DNA of 64,000 nucleotides from DSSB01 sp046346845 (GTDB lineage: Bacteria > UBA10199 > DSSB01). Position 1 is the stretch's first letter; each line of letters opens with the position of its first letter. This document shows, in pieces, positions 40,170 through 49,304 of the stretch. The stretch lies in assembly GCA_046346845.1 (NCBI GenBank), contig JAXMHH010000001.1, forward strand, positions 558,001-622,000, written 5' to 3'. The notes under the pieces were generated by a model. That model had not been told where the DNA came from. It ran no database searches and worked only from the letters and a program-made list of their open reading frames with translations. A program made the translations under genes and the position numbers.

Positions 40170-41165
40170 ATGAATTTATTTAAATCCCCGCAATTTCGAC
40201 TGCGCCTGCGACAATTTTTTTTCCTGGTCGGCCTGGGCCTCTTCGTCTACCTGGTAATCAAGCTTAAACCATCGGTTTTATTGTCTTATTTAAAGACGGT
40301 GGGCTGGAATTTCGGCTGGATTTTGCTGGTCAGCTTCGCCTGGTACCTGGCCTACGCCCTGGCCTGGGAAATTTTCCTCAAAGAGCTCAGCAAGCGGGTC
40401 CATCTTTGGGACATTTTCAAGATCAAGGCCTCGGGCGAGGCCATCAACAGCATTACCCCCCTCAGCTGGGGGGGAGGCGACCCGGCCCGTATCCTCATGC
40501 TCAAAGACCACATCCCGGTCACCGAGGGCACCGCCTCCGTGGTGGTCGACCGCACCCTCAACAACCTGGCCATCGCCCTCTTCATGCTGTTGGGGGTGCT
40601 GATCACCTTTATCCGCTTCCGACTTCCGCCCAGCCTCGAGATCGGCCTGCCGGTCGCCCTCTTCGTGATTTTGGGGGCCTCGGGCTTCCTCTACCACCGC
40701 TCCCACGAGGGCCTATTCACCTTCTTTCTCGACATGTTGAAAAAGCTGCGCTTGAAGCGGAATTTTTCCGAAAAGACCCTGCACAGCGTCGCCGAGATCG
40801 ACGGTCATATCTCCAATTTCTATAAAATGAACCGAAAGGGCTTTCTGGCGGCCTTTGCCCTGCATTTTTTCGGGCGCCTCTGCGGGGTGATCGAGATCTT
40901 CCTCGCCGCCCGCTTTGTGGGCCACCCGCTTTCCATGATCGACAGCTACCTGCTGGCCTCCATGACCGTGATCATCAATATGATCTTCGTCTTCGTCCCC
41001 GGGGGCCTCGGGGTCATGGAAGGCGCCTTCGCGGGGATCTTCGCCCTGCTGAAACTGGATCCGGCCATCGGCACTTCCATTCAAATCGTGCGCCGCACCC
41101 GAATGCTGTTCTGGACCGCGGTGGGCTTCGTCTTCATGTCCCAGATGAAAAGAAAGGAAGGCTAA
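40170..41165 (+). CDS. Flippase-like integral membrane protein (LPG-synthase TM family)
   Basis: A 331-residue protein with about eight membrane helices, of the lysylphosphatidylglycerol-synthase TM/UPF0104 type (PF03706-like). Landmarks are ASGEAINSITPLSWGGGDPA (the conserved E-x-x-N-x-x-x-P segment), VVVDRTLNNLAIALFMLLG and FVFVPGGLGVMEGAFAGIFA. Members move lipids or lipid-linked groups across the inner membrane. ATG 40170 is chosen as the first residue of the conserved domain; the upstream ribosome site is weak. It is divergent from the CDP-alcohol/NTP-transferase cluster, so it could export the product made by those enzymes. Confidence 0.85.
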   Translation: MNLFKSPQFRLRLRQFFFLVGLGLFVYLVIKLKPSVLLSYLKTVGWNFGWILLVSFAWYLAYALAWEIFLKELSKRVHLWDIFKIKASGEAINSITPLSWGGGDPARILMLKDHIPVTEGTASVVVDRTLNNLAIALFMLLGVLITFIRFRLPPSLEIGLPVALFVILGASGFLYHRSHEGLFTFFLDMLKKLRLKRNFSEKTLHSVAEIDGHISNFYKMNRKGFLAAFALHFFGRLCGVIEIFLAARFVGHPLSMIDSYLLASMTVIINMIFVFVPGGLGVMEGAFAGIFALLKLDPAIGTSIQIVRRTRMLFWTAVGFVFMSQMKRKEG

Positions 41166-41250
41166 ATGGCCGCGCCGGGCGTATTCGACCTATATTGTCC
41201 AAAAAACCCTTGATAATACCCCACAAACCTTGGCATGAAAAAAGAAATTC

Positions 41251-44088
41251 ATGAATAAAACTCAAGCCTTCCATCAAGCGTGGGCGGCCGGTCCCGCGCG
41301 GGTAGCACCTTTGAAAAGCCGTTTATTAAAAATTCTCTCCTTTTTCACCCTGCTAGCCGGGGCCGTCGCGCTTTATCCCAAGTTTCAAGAATACCGCGAC
41401 CGCGGCGGCCAAAACTCCGCCCTCTCCGTCCCCGCCTCGGCGCCCGCTTCGGAGAGCGATTTCGCCAGGGCCGAGACCTTCCGTCAAACGCTGCGCTATC
41501 TGGTGAAAAACTACTACGACACCGAGGCCCTCGGCCCGAAAAGCCTGCTCAAGGAGGCCCTGCTGGGGCTCTCGCGGAGCGTCCCCGAAATCCTGGTCCT
41601 GTTCCCCGACGGCGCCGGTTCCTTCACCCTGGAAGTGGGCGACAAGAAAAAGACGATCAACCTCCCCAACATGAAGACCGCCGAAGACATGCTTCCCGTG
41701 GTCCAAGAGACCTTCTCCTTCATCGAGGCCAACTACAAGGGTGAGGTCAAGCTCGAGGACATGCAATACGCCGCGGTCAACGGCATGCTGGACTCCCTCG
41801 ACCCGCACAGCGCCCTGCTCCCGCCCAAGATATTCACCGAGTTCAAGACCCAAACCGAGGGTGAATTCGGCGGCATCGGCATCGTCATCGGCCTGAAAGA
41901 CGGCGAGCTGACCGTGATCGCGCCCCTGCCCAACACCCCGGCGGCCCGCGCCGGGCTCAAGCCCAAGGACAAGATCGTGAAGATCGGCGAAGAGGCCTCG
42001 ATCAACATGGACCTCACCGAGGCCGTCGAGCGGCTGCGCGGCAAGATCGGCACCACCGTCACCATCACCGTGACCCGCGAGGGAGCCGAGGCGCCGATGG
42101 ACTTCACCCTCACCCGCGCCAATATCAAGATCGAATCGGTGCAGTCCAAGCTCGCGGAGAGCCCCGAAGGGGACATCGGCATCCTCAAGGTGAAGAGCTT
42201 CCAGGAAGAGACCGGCCGCGAGATGAACCGGCACCTCAAGATGATGCGGGACAAGAGCAAGAACTTCAAAGGCCTGGTGCTCGACCTGCGCAACAACCCC
42301 GGCGGGCTGCTCAACCAGGCCGTGGATATCGCGGATAAGTTCCTGGCCAAGGGGACCATCGTCCTCACCGTCGGGGCCAACAACCAGATCCTCGAGGTCG
42401 ACGAGGCCCAGGCCGGCGACACCGAGCCCGATTACCCCATCGTGGTGCTCGTCAACGACGGCTCGGCCTCCGCTTCGGAAATTGTCGCCGGCGCCCTCAA
42501 GAACAACAATCGTGGCGTGGTGTTGGGCACCCAGACCTTCGGCAAGGGCAGCGTCCAGTCGGTCTACTCGCTCAAGGACGGATCGGCGCTCAAAATGACA
42601 GTCGCCCAGTACCTGACGCCCGGCAACGAATCGATCCAGTCGGTCGGGATCACCCCCGACATCCAACTGGTCCCCGAGAGCGTCCAAAAGGACAAGGTGG
42701 ACCTGATCGAGAGCCAGACCTTCGGCGAGAAAGACCTCGAGAAGCACCTCGAGAGCAAGTTCAAGACCTCCGGTAAACCCACCTACACGCTCGGCTTCTA
42801 TCAGGAGAAGAAAGGCGACAAAGACAAAGAGGAAGGAGAGGAGGACCGCTCCAACTACTCCAACGAGGTCGAGGAAGACTTCCAGATCAAATTCGCCGAG
42901 CAAATCCTGCGCAAGGTCGATAGCGCCGACCGCAAGAAGATGCTCGCCGAAACCAAAGACCTGGTGGCGAACGTGGCGAACGAAGAGGACAAGAAAATCC
43001 AAACGGCCCTCGCGGGAGTCGGCGTCGACTGGTCGCTGAGTCCCGCCGCCGGCAAACCCCAGGCGGCTGTCACCTTCAATATCCAGTCGAGCGCGGGCCA
43101 AGTCTTGAAGGCTGGCGAAGAGGTCAAGCTCGACCTGCAGGTCCGCAACGTGGGGCAAGGCCCCTTCTACCAGCTCATTGCCTCCACCGAGAGCGACAAT
43201 TTCCTGCTAAAGAACCGGGAATTCATCTTCGGCAAGCTCAATCCGGGAGAGAGCCGCTCCTGGACGGTCCCGATCAAGATCCCCGCCGCCGCGCTGCGCC
43301 GTGAAGACAAGATGACCTTCGTGTTCCGCGAGGGCAACGGCAACGTGCCGGAAAAATTCCAAAGCATGGTGCTGACCGAACCGATGGCGCGTCCCACCTT
43401 CGCCTACCAATACGAGTTGGTCGACGACGGCCGGCACGAGTCGCGAGGCAACGCCAATCAAAGGGTGGAGAAGGGCGAAAAGGACGCGCTCAAAGTCACG
43501 GTCAAGAACGAAGGGCCGGGTATCAGCAAGAAAACCGCGGTGAATCTCAAGAACCTCGACGGAGGCGGGATCTTCCTCGGCAAGGGCCGCGAGAAATTAG
43601 ACGAGCTCCCGGTCGGGGCCACCAAAGAGGCCACCCTCAATTTCACGGTCGACAAGTCCTACACCAAGGACAAGGTCGAGTTGGAGCTTTCGGTCAGCGA
43701 CCAAGAGACCCAAGAGATCTTGGGCGACAAGCTGACCATTCCGCTGGACGGAGGTCAGATCTCCCCTCCGCCCGGAGTGCTCGAGTCCGCGCCGGTCATT
43801 CACCTGGACAAGGCGCCCTATCCCTCGCGCAGCGGTGAGAAAAAAATCACCGTCTCCGGCAAGGTGGAGGATCCCTCCGGCCTCAAGGATATTTCGCTCT
43901 ATGTGGGCGACTACAAGGCCTATCTGAAGGCCTTCGAGGCCGACGCCGCCACCGGCAAGGCGGCTACCTCCGCAACCTTCGAGGCCACCCTCCCCCTGAA
44001 GGAGAAAGAGAACAACCTGATCTCGATCCTGGCCCGGGACAAGAACGACCTGGTCTCCCGGCAGAGCTTTTACATTTTGCAAGAGTGA
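41251..44088 (+). CDS. C-terminal processing protease (S41) with long Ig-like C-terminal extension
   Basis: A 945-residue protein. An N-terminal membrane anchor lies at about 24-42. A PDZ domain spans about 200-290 (FGGIGIVIGLKDGELTVIAP; ARAGLKPKDKIVKIGEE). The S41 protease domain (about 290-490) has the Ser motif DGSASASEIVAGAL (residues 403-416) and the general-base Lys in TFGKGSVQ (K432). The core resembles CtpA/Prc. About 430 further residues follow: a Lys/Glu-rich linker, then two or three beta-rich CARDB-like modules (EEVKLDLQVRNVGQGPFYQL; DALKVTVKNEGPGISKKTAV) and a final Ig-like module. This extension is unusual for the family. It probably acts in the periplasm on lipoproteins or peptidoglycan enzymes. 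Confidence 0.93.
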   Translation: MNKTQAFHQAWAAGPARVAPLKSRLLKILSFFTLLAGAVALYPKFQEYRDRGGQNSALSVPASAPASESDFARAETFRQTLRYLVKNYYDTEALGPKSLLKEALLGLSRSVPEILVLFPDGAGSFTLEVGDKKKTINLPNMKTAEDMLPVVQETFSFIEANYKGEVKLEDMQYAAVNGMLDSLDPHSALLPPKIFTEFKTQTEGEFGGIGIVIGLKDGELTVIAPLPNTPAARAGLKPKDKIVKIGEEASINMDLTEAVERLRGKIGTTVTITVTREGAEAPMDFTLTRANIKIESVQSKLAESPEGDIGILKVKSFQEETGREMNRHLKMMRDKSKNFKGLVLDLRNNPGGLLNQAVDIADKFLAKGTIVLTVGANNQILEVDEAQAGDTEPDYPIVVLVNDGSASASEIVAGALKNNNRGVVLGTQTFGKGSVQSVYSLKDGSALKMTVAQYLTPGNESIQSVGITPDIQLVPESVQKDKVDLIESQTFGEKDLEKHLESKFKTSGKPTYTLGFYQEKKGDKDKEEGEEDRSNYSNEVEEDFQIKFAEQILRKVDSADRKKMLAETKDLVANVANEEDKKIQTALAGVGVDWSLSPAAGKPQAAVTFNIQSSAGQVLKAGEEVKLDLQVRNVGQGPFYQLIASTESDNFLLKNREFIFGKLNPGESRSWTVPIKIPAAALRREDKMTFVFREGNGNVPEKFQSMVLTEPMARPTFAYQYELVDDGRHESRGNANQRVEKGEKDALKVTVKNEGPGISKKTAVNLKNLDGGGIFLGKGREKLDELPVGATKEATLNFTVDKSYTKDKVELELSVSDQETQEILGDKLTIPLDGGQISPPPGVLESAPVIHLDKAPYPSRSGEKKITVSGKVEDPSGLKDISLYVGDYKAYLKAFEADAATGKAATSATFEATLPLKEKENNLISILARDKNDLVSRQSFYILQE

Positions 44089-44092
44089 AGCC

Positions 44093-45013
44093 TTGAAGGT
44101 CTACTACGGCTCCAAAAACTTCCCGGCCTCGGTCCGTCGCCCCGTCGTCGCGCTGGGCAATTTCGACGGCGTGCACCTCGCGCACCAGAGGATGTTTAAG
44201 CTTGCCAGGCGGCTCGCCAAGCAGTTGCGGGGCACCGCCCTGGCCTATACCTTCGACCCCCACCCCGTGAAGGTCCTGTCCCCCGTCACCGCCCCGGCAA
44301 TGCTCAACACGCTGGAACAGCGGCTGGAATTGCTCGAGACAACCGGCCTCGACGCCGTGGTGGTCGAGCCCTTCGTCCTGAAATTCGCCCACCTCCAGGC
44401 GGAGGACTGGTTCCGCAAGGTGGTCGTCAAGCACCTGCACGCCGCCGGCGTGGTCGTGGGCTACGACTTCACCTTCGGTTCCCACCGGGGCGGAACCGTC
44501 GAAACCATGGAAAAGCTCTGCGCCGAGGCCGGCCTTGCCTGCCGGGTGCTGGAGGCGCAGATGAAGGGAGAGACCCTGATCAGCTCTTCCAATATCCGGG
44601 CCTTCGTCGCCAAGGGCGCCGTGGATCGCGCCGCGGCCCTCTTGGGACGCCCCTACTTCGTGGACGGCACGGTGATCCAGGGCGCGGGACGCGGCGCCAG
44701 CCTGGGAATCCGCACCGCCAATCTCAAGGTCGAAAACGAATTGCTCCCGCTCGGCGGGGTCTACGCCTGCTGGGCCGAATTGGGCCGCAGACGCCACCGC
44801 GCCGTCGCCAACCTGGGCCTCAATCCCACCTTCGGCGGCAGCGCCCTCAGCGTCGAGGCGCATCTCTTGAAATTCCGCCAGGACCTCTACGGCAAAAAAC
44901 TCCGCCTCCACTTCGTCAAGCGCCTGCGCGACGAGCGGCCCTTCGCCTCGGTGGAGGCCTTGGTCCGACAAATCCACCGGGACATCCAGGCCGCGGAAAG
45001 AGTGCTCGCCTAG
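44093..45013 (+). CDS. ribF: Bifunctional riboflavin kinase / FAD synthetase
   Basis: A 306-residue protein. The N-terminal FMN adenylyltransferase domain (about 1-180) has the nucleotide motif ALGNFDGVHLAHQRM, TFDPHPVKVL, and the ISSSNIR motif (LISSSNIRAFVAKG). The C-terminal riboflavin kinase domain carries GRGASLGIRTANLKVENELL and the conserved NLGLNPTFGG. It converts riboflavin to FMN and then FAD. The start is TTG at 44093, four bases after the protease stop codon, so translation is probably coupled. Confidence 0.96.
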   Translation: MKVYYGSKNFPASVRRPVVALGNFDGVHLAHQRMFKLARRLAKQLRGTALAYTFDPHPVKVLSPVTAPAMLNTLEQRLELLETTGLDAVVVEPFVLKFAHLQAEDWFRKVVVKHLHAAGVVVGYDFTFGSHRGGTVETMEKLCAEAGLACRVLEAQMKGETLISSSNIRAFVAKGAVDRAAALLGRPYFVDGTVIQGAGRGASLGIRTANLKVENELLPLGGVYACWAELGRRRHRAVANLGLNPTFGGSALSVEAHLLKFRQDLYGKKLRLHFVKRLRDERPFASVEALVRQIHRDIQAAERVLA

Positions 45014-45065
45014 GGCCCGCGTTGTCCATGGGATAGGGGGATTTCTATTCTAGGGTGGAAACCCG

Positions 45066-46787
45066 TCAGGGGCCGTATTCATCGACCGGGAATCGAGGCG
45101 AGGCAGGCCCTCCCGAAGAACCCCCCAAGAGGCTGATCAGCAGGTACAAGCCGGCACCCACCACCGCGCCCCCGAGGCCGGTGAAACCGTCCCAGAGATA
45201 GTGGTTGTGCACGCCCCGGCTGAGCTCCGGCCATAGAAAATGGCCAGCCAGGGCCGTGCAACCCGCCCCGCCGAGACCCGCCGAGGCGGTGCCGATGCCC
45301 AGCTGCAGGTCCCGATTGCCGGAGAGCTCCGGCACCAGGTGGGCGCTCAACAGGCCCGCGGCGCCCACGGCGCAGAGCGTGCCTTCGAGGATGGGGAGGA
45401 GGAGATCGCTCTGCTCGTGGCTGATCTCCAGGCGGTCGACGAGCGATTCTTGAAACTGCCTCAACAGTCGTGCGTCTTCGGGCGAAAGCTGCCACGCGAC
45501 TTCCCGGAATTCTCCCTCGAGAAAGACCCGGGCCGGCGGGATCTCGCCGCCGTCGGGAAACAAGCTTCGGACCAGGGCCAGGGCCGCCAGGACGTACTCG
45601 CGACGATGGGTGGACTGGGCGCCGATCAGGGTGTTCATCTCCACGATCAGCGGCGCCACCTCGAGGCTTAAGCGCGGGGCGCTTCCCTCGGCCTCCGCCG
45701 CTTGCAGAACAATCCGGTCGACCAGGATCCCGGCCACTTCGCCGATGCGCCCGCCCGAATCCGGATCGCCCTGCTGCATCAGCCAATCGATGCGCATGTT
45801 GGCGGCCGCGCTCTCGGAGCTCACCACCTCCTGGAGCCGTCGCCGGCTGGCCTCGCCCAAGAGGCCTTCCAGGAAACTTTGGCGAGCGGCGTTGACCGGA
45901 GGCAAGTCGGTCATCCGCGAGGCCAGACGGCAATCCGCAAGGAAACGCTCGGGAACGCCGCGGGCGCCGCGCAACTCCCGCAAGGCCTCCTCCAGCACGG
46001 AGCAGAAATCCGGCCGGGTACCCTCGGCGATCTCGGCGGCGTAGATGCCTTGATAGGCGGCCTCGGCGCTGCGAAAAGCGTCGGAATAGCGCAGCGGTTG
46101 GTCGAAGGCCTCGGCGAGGATCACGGTGCGGGTGAAATTCGCGATCGCCTCCACCTGATGCCGTCGCTCCGTCGACAGACCGGCCCAATTGGCAAATTCG
46201 CTCTCGCTGAGAAAATGTCGCCGCATGGCGCGATAGCGCGGGCTCAAATCCGACATCTCGCTGATCCAACGCACCCGCTCCCGGGCCTCCGAGGAGAGCC
46301 AATCCTGGCTGCGCAGCACGGAAAGCCTCCCTAAAAAGGCAGCGAGGCCCGCCTCGGGGGAATCGGTGAGCATATCCAAGACTCCGGAGGCCAGGGTGGT
46401 CCGGTCTTCCTCGCTCAGCTCGCCATTGGGCCCCTGCCCGGTGACGATATAGTTGGCCAAGATCGTCAGCACCGAGAGGATGCCGGGACTCCGGGCCAGC
46501 CGTGTACCAGTAGTTAGGGAATGGACGACGCGGAGGGTCTGCAGGACGGAGGGCAAATTGGCATGGGTGCCGACCCAGGTAAGGGTATCTCCGCCGTTGG
46601 CGGACGAAAGGATAAACTGGTCGCCGCGCCGGTCGAAACGCACGGGGTGCGCGGGTAGCTCCGGGGCCTCGTCACCGACCAAGGGCAGGACGATGTTGCA
46701 AGGATCCGTCCCGCTGCTGGGCGGGGCCTCGAGACAGGCCTCGGGGATCAGACCCAGGCTGCGATAATCGACGATCAGGTCACTCAT
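45066..46787 (-). CDS. Unknown paralogue A of a tandem pair (573 aa)
   Basis: No recognised family and no signal peptide. It is clearly homologous to the gene just upstream (46810-48546). The shared N-terminal module has FDRRGDQFILS and DTLTWVG (67-73). A helical middle third includes FLSESEFANWAGLSTERRHQ and a Cys in 'RPDFCSVLEEALREL'. The near-identical glycine-rich C-terminus (about 470-573) includes LQLGIGTASAGLGGAGCTAL and VVGAGLYLLISLLGG, predicted as two membrane helical hairpins, and ends DEYGP. GAGG lies four bases before ATG 46787, and the gene is 22 bases after its paralogue. Function unknown; the C-terminus suggests a membrane anchor or pore-like tail. Confidence 0.75.
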   Translation of the reverse strand: MSDLIVDYRSLGLIPEACLEAPPSSGTDPCNIVLPLVGDEAPELPAHPVRFDRRGDQFILSSANGGDTLTWVGTHANLPSVLQTLRVVHSLTTGTRLARSPGILSVLTILANYIVTGQGPNGELSEEDRTTLASGVLDMLTDSPEAGLAAFLGRLSVLRSQDWLSSEARERVRWISEMSDLSPRYRAMRRHFLSESEFANWAGLSTERRHQVEAIANFTRTVILAEAFDQPLRYSDAFRSAEAAYQGIYAAEIAEGTRPDFCSVLEEALRELRGARGVPERFLADCRLASRMTDLPPVNAARQSFLEGLLGEASRRRLQEVVSSESAAANMRIDWLMQQGDPDSGGRIGEVAGILVDRIVLQAAEAEGSAPRLSLEVAPLIVEMNTLIGAQSTHRREYVLAALALVRSLFPDGGEIPPARVFLEGEFREVAWQLSPEDARLLRQFQESLVDRLEISHEQSDLLLPILEGTLCAVGAAGLLSAHLVPELSGNRDLQLGIGTASAGLGGAGCTALAGHFLWPELSRGVHNHYLWDGFTGLGGAVVGAGLYLLISLLGGSSGGPASPRFPVDEYGP

Positions 46788-46809
46788 AACTCCTCACATC
46801 CTAAAGGCC

Positions 46810-48546
46810 TCAGGGACCATAAGGGTCGGCCGGAAAACGCGCGTTGGGGTTCATGGCAGGTCCGCCCAAGAGATTGATCAAAAGGTAAGTGGCGATGCCT
46901 ATGCCGCTGCCCACCGCGGAACTGCCCAGATCCCAGGCATACCGATTATGGACCGCACTCGGCACCGCGGCCGGCCAGAAATAATGTCCGGCCAGCCCCA
47001 GGCAACCGCCCCCACCCAGGCCCGCCGAAGCGGTTCCAAGCCCCAATTGCAGGCCCCGATTTCCTTGGATGGCAGGCACGGTATGGCTCAGGACGATGCC
47101 GCCGACCCCGAGGGCGCAGGCGCTCCCCAGCAAAACCGGCATCCCAGTCGTCGCGAAGTTCTGGCTGGTCTCCCGCCGCAGGCTGAGCGAGGCGATCAGG
47201 TCGCGGATCTGGCGAAGCTGCGCCTCCGGGATCTGCCAGGCCAGCTCTTGGTAGGAACCCGCGTAAAACACCCTCAGGCGAGGCGGCGCGCCTTCGCTTC
47301 CGAACAGGCGGCGCAAGAACGCCAGGGCGCTGAGGTCGTACTCGCCACGGCTGCTCAACACCGTCATCAGGCGCAAACTCCGCTGAAACTCGGCGATATT
47401 GAATTGCAGGCGCCCCTCCCCTCCCTCGCCAGCCGGAGCAACTATAGAAATATTCTGCAGGACCGCGCCGAAGACGCTGCCGAAGCTGCTGCGCCGACGC
47501 AGCCAATCCATGGTCATATTCGCGCGGGCGCTCTCCGCCGTGATCATCCTTTGCAGCCTCGGGATTTCGGAAGGCGCCACCAGGGAGGCGAACAAGCCGT
47601 CGCGCAGGGCCTCGAGGGGCGGGCGCTGCCCCAGCCTCATCCCCTCTTGGCATTCGCCCATCAGGCGATCCCCCGCCTCCGCGGAGCCGGCGCGCTCCCG
47701 CACCGCCGCCTGCAAGGCCGAGCAGAAATTGGGCCGGCGGCCGGCCGCGATATCGGGGCCAAATAATTGCTCATAGGCGCGGGAGGCCGCCAGGGCCTCC
47801 GCATCGTAACGGATGGGCCGATTTTGTGTGATTTCGAGGAGGCTGCGCCGCAAAAAGGTGTAGACGATGACGTAGGTGTTGAATCGCTCCTGAGCATTGC
47901 TCAATAAATCTCTCAGATCCTGGCTGGAGAAAAAATGCTGGTTGAAGGCGCGATAGGGCCCGACCAGATCCAGGATCGAGGTCATCTGCTGGATCCGCTC
48001 CCGAATCCCCTCGCTCAGGTCGCCCTCCCGGCGAAACATATTAATGGCCCCGATCATCGGCGTCAGGAGCCGATCTCCGGCCCCGGAAAAATATTCGAGG
48101 AGCATGGCCGTCAAGTCGACCTGGCCCACCTGCGGATGGTCGTCGTGCACAATACGACCGGTCACCAAATACCGCGCGATCCATAGATTGAAGCCCAGGG
48201 AAAAACGATCGGTCGCCGCGCCGCGCCCCGTGTGCCGGAGCAAGCTGCCGGCAACCCGCAGGACGTCCAAGACGGCGGGCAGATTTTGGTGGGATCCCAC
48301 CCAGGTCAGGGTATCGGCGCTGTTGCGGGGCGAAAGGACGAAGCGATCCCCCTGCCGGTCGAAGACCACTTGTCGCGGCGCCGGAGGATTCGTCGTATCC
48401 AGCGTCAAAGGCAAGGCGATGGAACAGGCGTCCGCGGGACGCGGACCCCGCACGGGGGCCGCCGGCGGCGCGGACTCGCAGGCGGCCGGCGCCGCCAATT
48501 GGGGAGAAGAATCGGAATTATCGACGTAGATGCGAAGATTCGACAT
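46810..48546 (-). CDS. Unknown paralogue B of a tandem pair (578 aa)
   Basis: It has the same architecture as the downstream gene: FDRQGDRFVLS and DTLTWVG (78-84), a helical middle with FFSSQDLRDLLSNAQERF and 'RPNFCSALQAAVRER', and a glycine-rich membrane-hairpin C-terminus (LQLGLGTASAGLGGGGCLGL, SGIGIATYLLINLLGG) ending DPYGP. It differs in a longer Pro/Ala-rich N-terminus. ATG 48546 is chosen over a GTG 12 bases upstream; AAGG lies 11 bases before the ATG. The conserved ends with a divergent middle suggest duplication followed by divergence of the central, possibly partner-binding, region. No function can be assigned. Confidence 0.75.
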   Translation of the reverse strand: MSNLRIYVDNSDSSPQLAAPAACESAPPAAPVRGPRPADACSIALPLTLDTTNPPAPRQVVFDRQGDRFVLSPRNSADTLTWVGSHQNLPAVLDVLRVAGSLLRHTGRGAATDRFSLGFNLWIARYLVTGRIVHDDHPQVGQVDLTAMLLEYFSGAGDRLLTPMIGAINMFRREGDLSEGIRERIQQMTSILDLVGPYRAFNQHFFSSQDLRDLLSNAQERFNTYVIVYTFLRRSLLEITQNRPIRYDAEALAASRAYEQLFGPDIAAGRRPNFCSALQAAVRERAGSAEAGDRLMGECQEGMRLGQRPPLEALRDGLFASLVAPSEIPRLQRMITAESARANMTMDWLRRRSSFGSVFGAVLQNISIVAPAGEGGEGRLQFNIAEFQRSLRLMTVLSSRGEYDLSALAFLRRLFGSEGAPPRLRVFYAGSYQELAWQIPEAQLRQIRDLIASLSLRRETSQNFATTGMPVLLGSACALGVGGIVLSHTVPAIQGNRGLQLGLGTASAGLGGGGCLGLAGHYFWPAAVPSAVHNRYAWDLGSSAVGSGIGIATYLLINLLGGPAMNPNARFPADPYGP

Positions 48547-48614
48547 GGGGGCAAACACCTTCGCGCGGCCAATCGACCGCGGCTTGGTGCCCCCAATTTG
48601 CGGATGAATTTAAC

Positions 48615-48643
48615 GATCTAGGGGTTTATCGAAGGGGAGTCAA
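48615..48643 (-). promoter_or_regulatory. Possible promoter of the tandem paralogue operon
   Basis: On the minus strand TTGACT (48643-48638), 17 bp, TAGATC (48620-48615). The -35 is good and the -10 is poor. It lies about 70 bp upstream of ATG 48546. Confidence 0.4.
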
Positions 48644-48809
48644 TAAAGTTGCGGACCGCGGCGACCACCCTCGCAGGCGGAAAGCCTTGGATATTTCTGA
48701 AAGAAATCTCGGGGGCGACGGAGCCAGCGAGCCGCCCGCCTGGCCCCCGCCAGGTCGAGAGTTCACCTGAGGATTTACCTCTAATTTATTGAAAATTATA
48801 AATTATTTA
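48644..48809. other. Intergenic stretch with GC hairpin and AT-rich tract
   Basis: No gene is seen. It contains a perfect 6-bp hairpin CCTGGC/GCCAGG (48739-48754) and an A/T tract (48780-48809). On the minus strand the tract directly follows the stop of the gene at 48810-49277 and the hairpin comes after it, so this is not a classical terminator. Confidence 0.4.
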
Positions 48810-49277
48810 TCAAAAACGAACGGTGCGGACGCTGTTGAACCAGGAGTTCCACCGCTCGTAGAGCGCGCGAAAGGCCTCTTGGTTCCCCTGCTCCCAGCGG
48901 CCATGGCTGACCGTCTTGCCATCGGCGCTGATCTCGAAGACCTCGGAGACCGTGCTTTGGTGCGGACCCTCCGGGTTCTTCGGCCAGGTCATGAATCCGC
49001 TGGAGACGACGACTTGGTAGAGCTGATCCAACTGCTCGTCGGAGATCTTATAGACCTTGTCGTACTTGGTCTTCACCCCCTCCTCTCCGACGATCTCGGC
49101 ATCACGGCGCACCGTGACCGAGCCCTTCGTCACCTCAAAAGTCTCCTTGGTGGCGCGCTCGAGCTCGCCGGCGCTGGAGCGAAACACCAGTTTGAAATCC
49201 TTGGGGGCCTTGTCGCCGGCGAAGGCGGAAAGGGAGAACAATAGAACCGGGAACAGAAAGACCAGGGCTTTGCGCAT
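48810..49277 (-). CDS. Small exported protein of unknown function
   Basis: A 155-residue protein. The clear signal peptide is MRKALVFLFPVLLFSLSAFA, cut before GDKAPKDF. The mature region is mixed alpha/beta (FKLVFRSSAGELERATKETF; GSVTVRRDAEIVGEEGVKTK; ISDEQLDQLYQVVVSSGFMT; VFEISADGKTVSHGRWE). The layout resembles small periplasmic proteins of unknown function. A strong GGAGG lies six bases before ATG 49277. It is on the same strand as, and downstream of, the epimerase gene (27 bp gap). Confidence 0.75.
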   Translation of the reverse strand: MRKALVFLFPVLLFSLSAFAGDKAPKDFKLVFRSSAGELERATKETFEVTKGSVTVRRDAEIVGEEGVKTKYDKVYKISDEQLDQLYQVVVSSGFMTWPKNPEGPHQSTVSEVFEISADGKTVSHGRWEQGNQEAFRALYERWNSWFNSVRTVRF

Positions 49278-49304
49278 AACAGACCTCCGGATGCCTTGAC
49301 CCGC

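Noticed and set aside
41353..43158. 601-codon open frame antisense to the S41 protease
   Set aside because: The protease catalytic motifs and length are clear on the plus strand; the antisense frame has no start signals.
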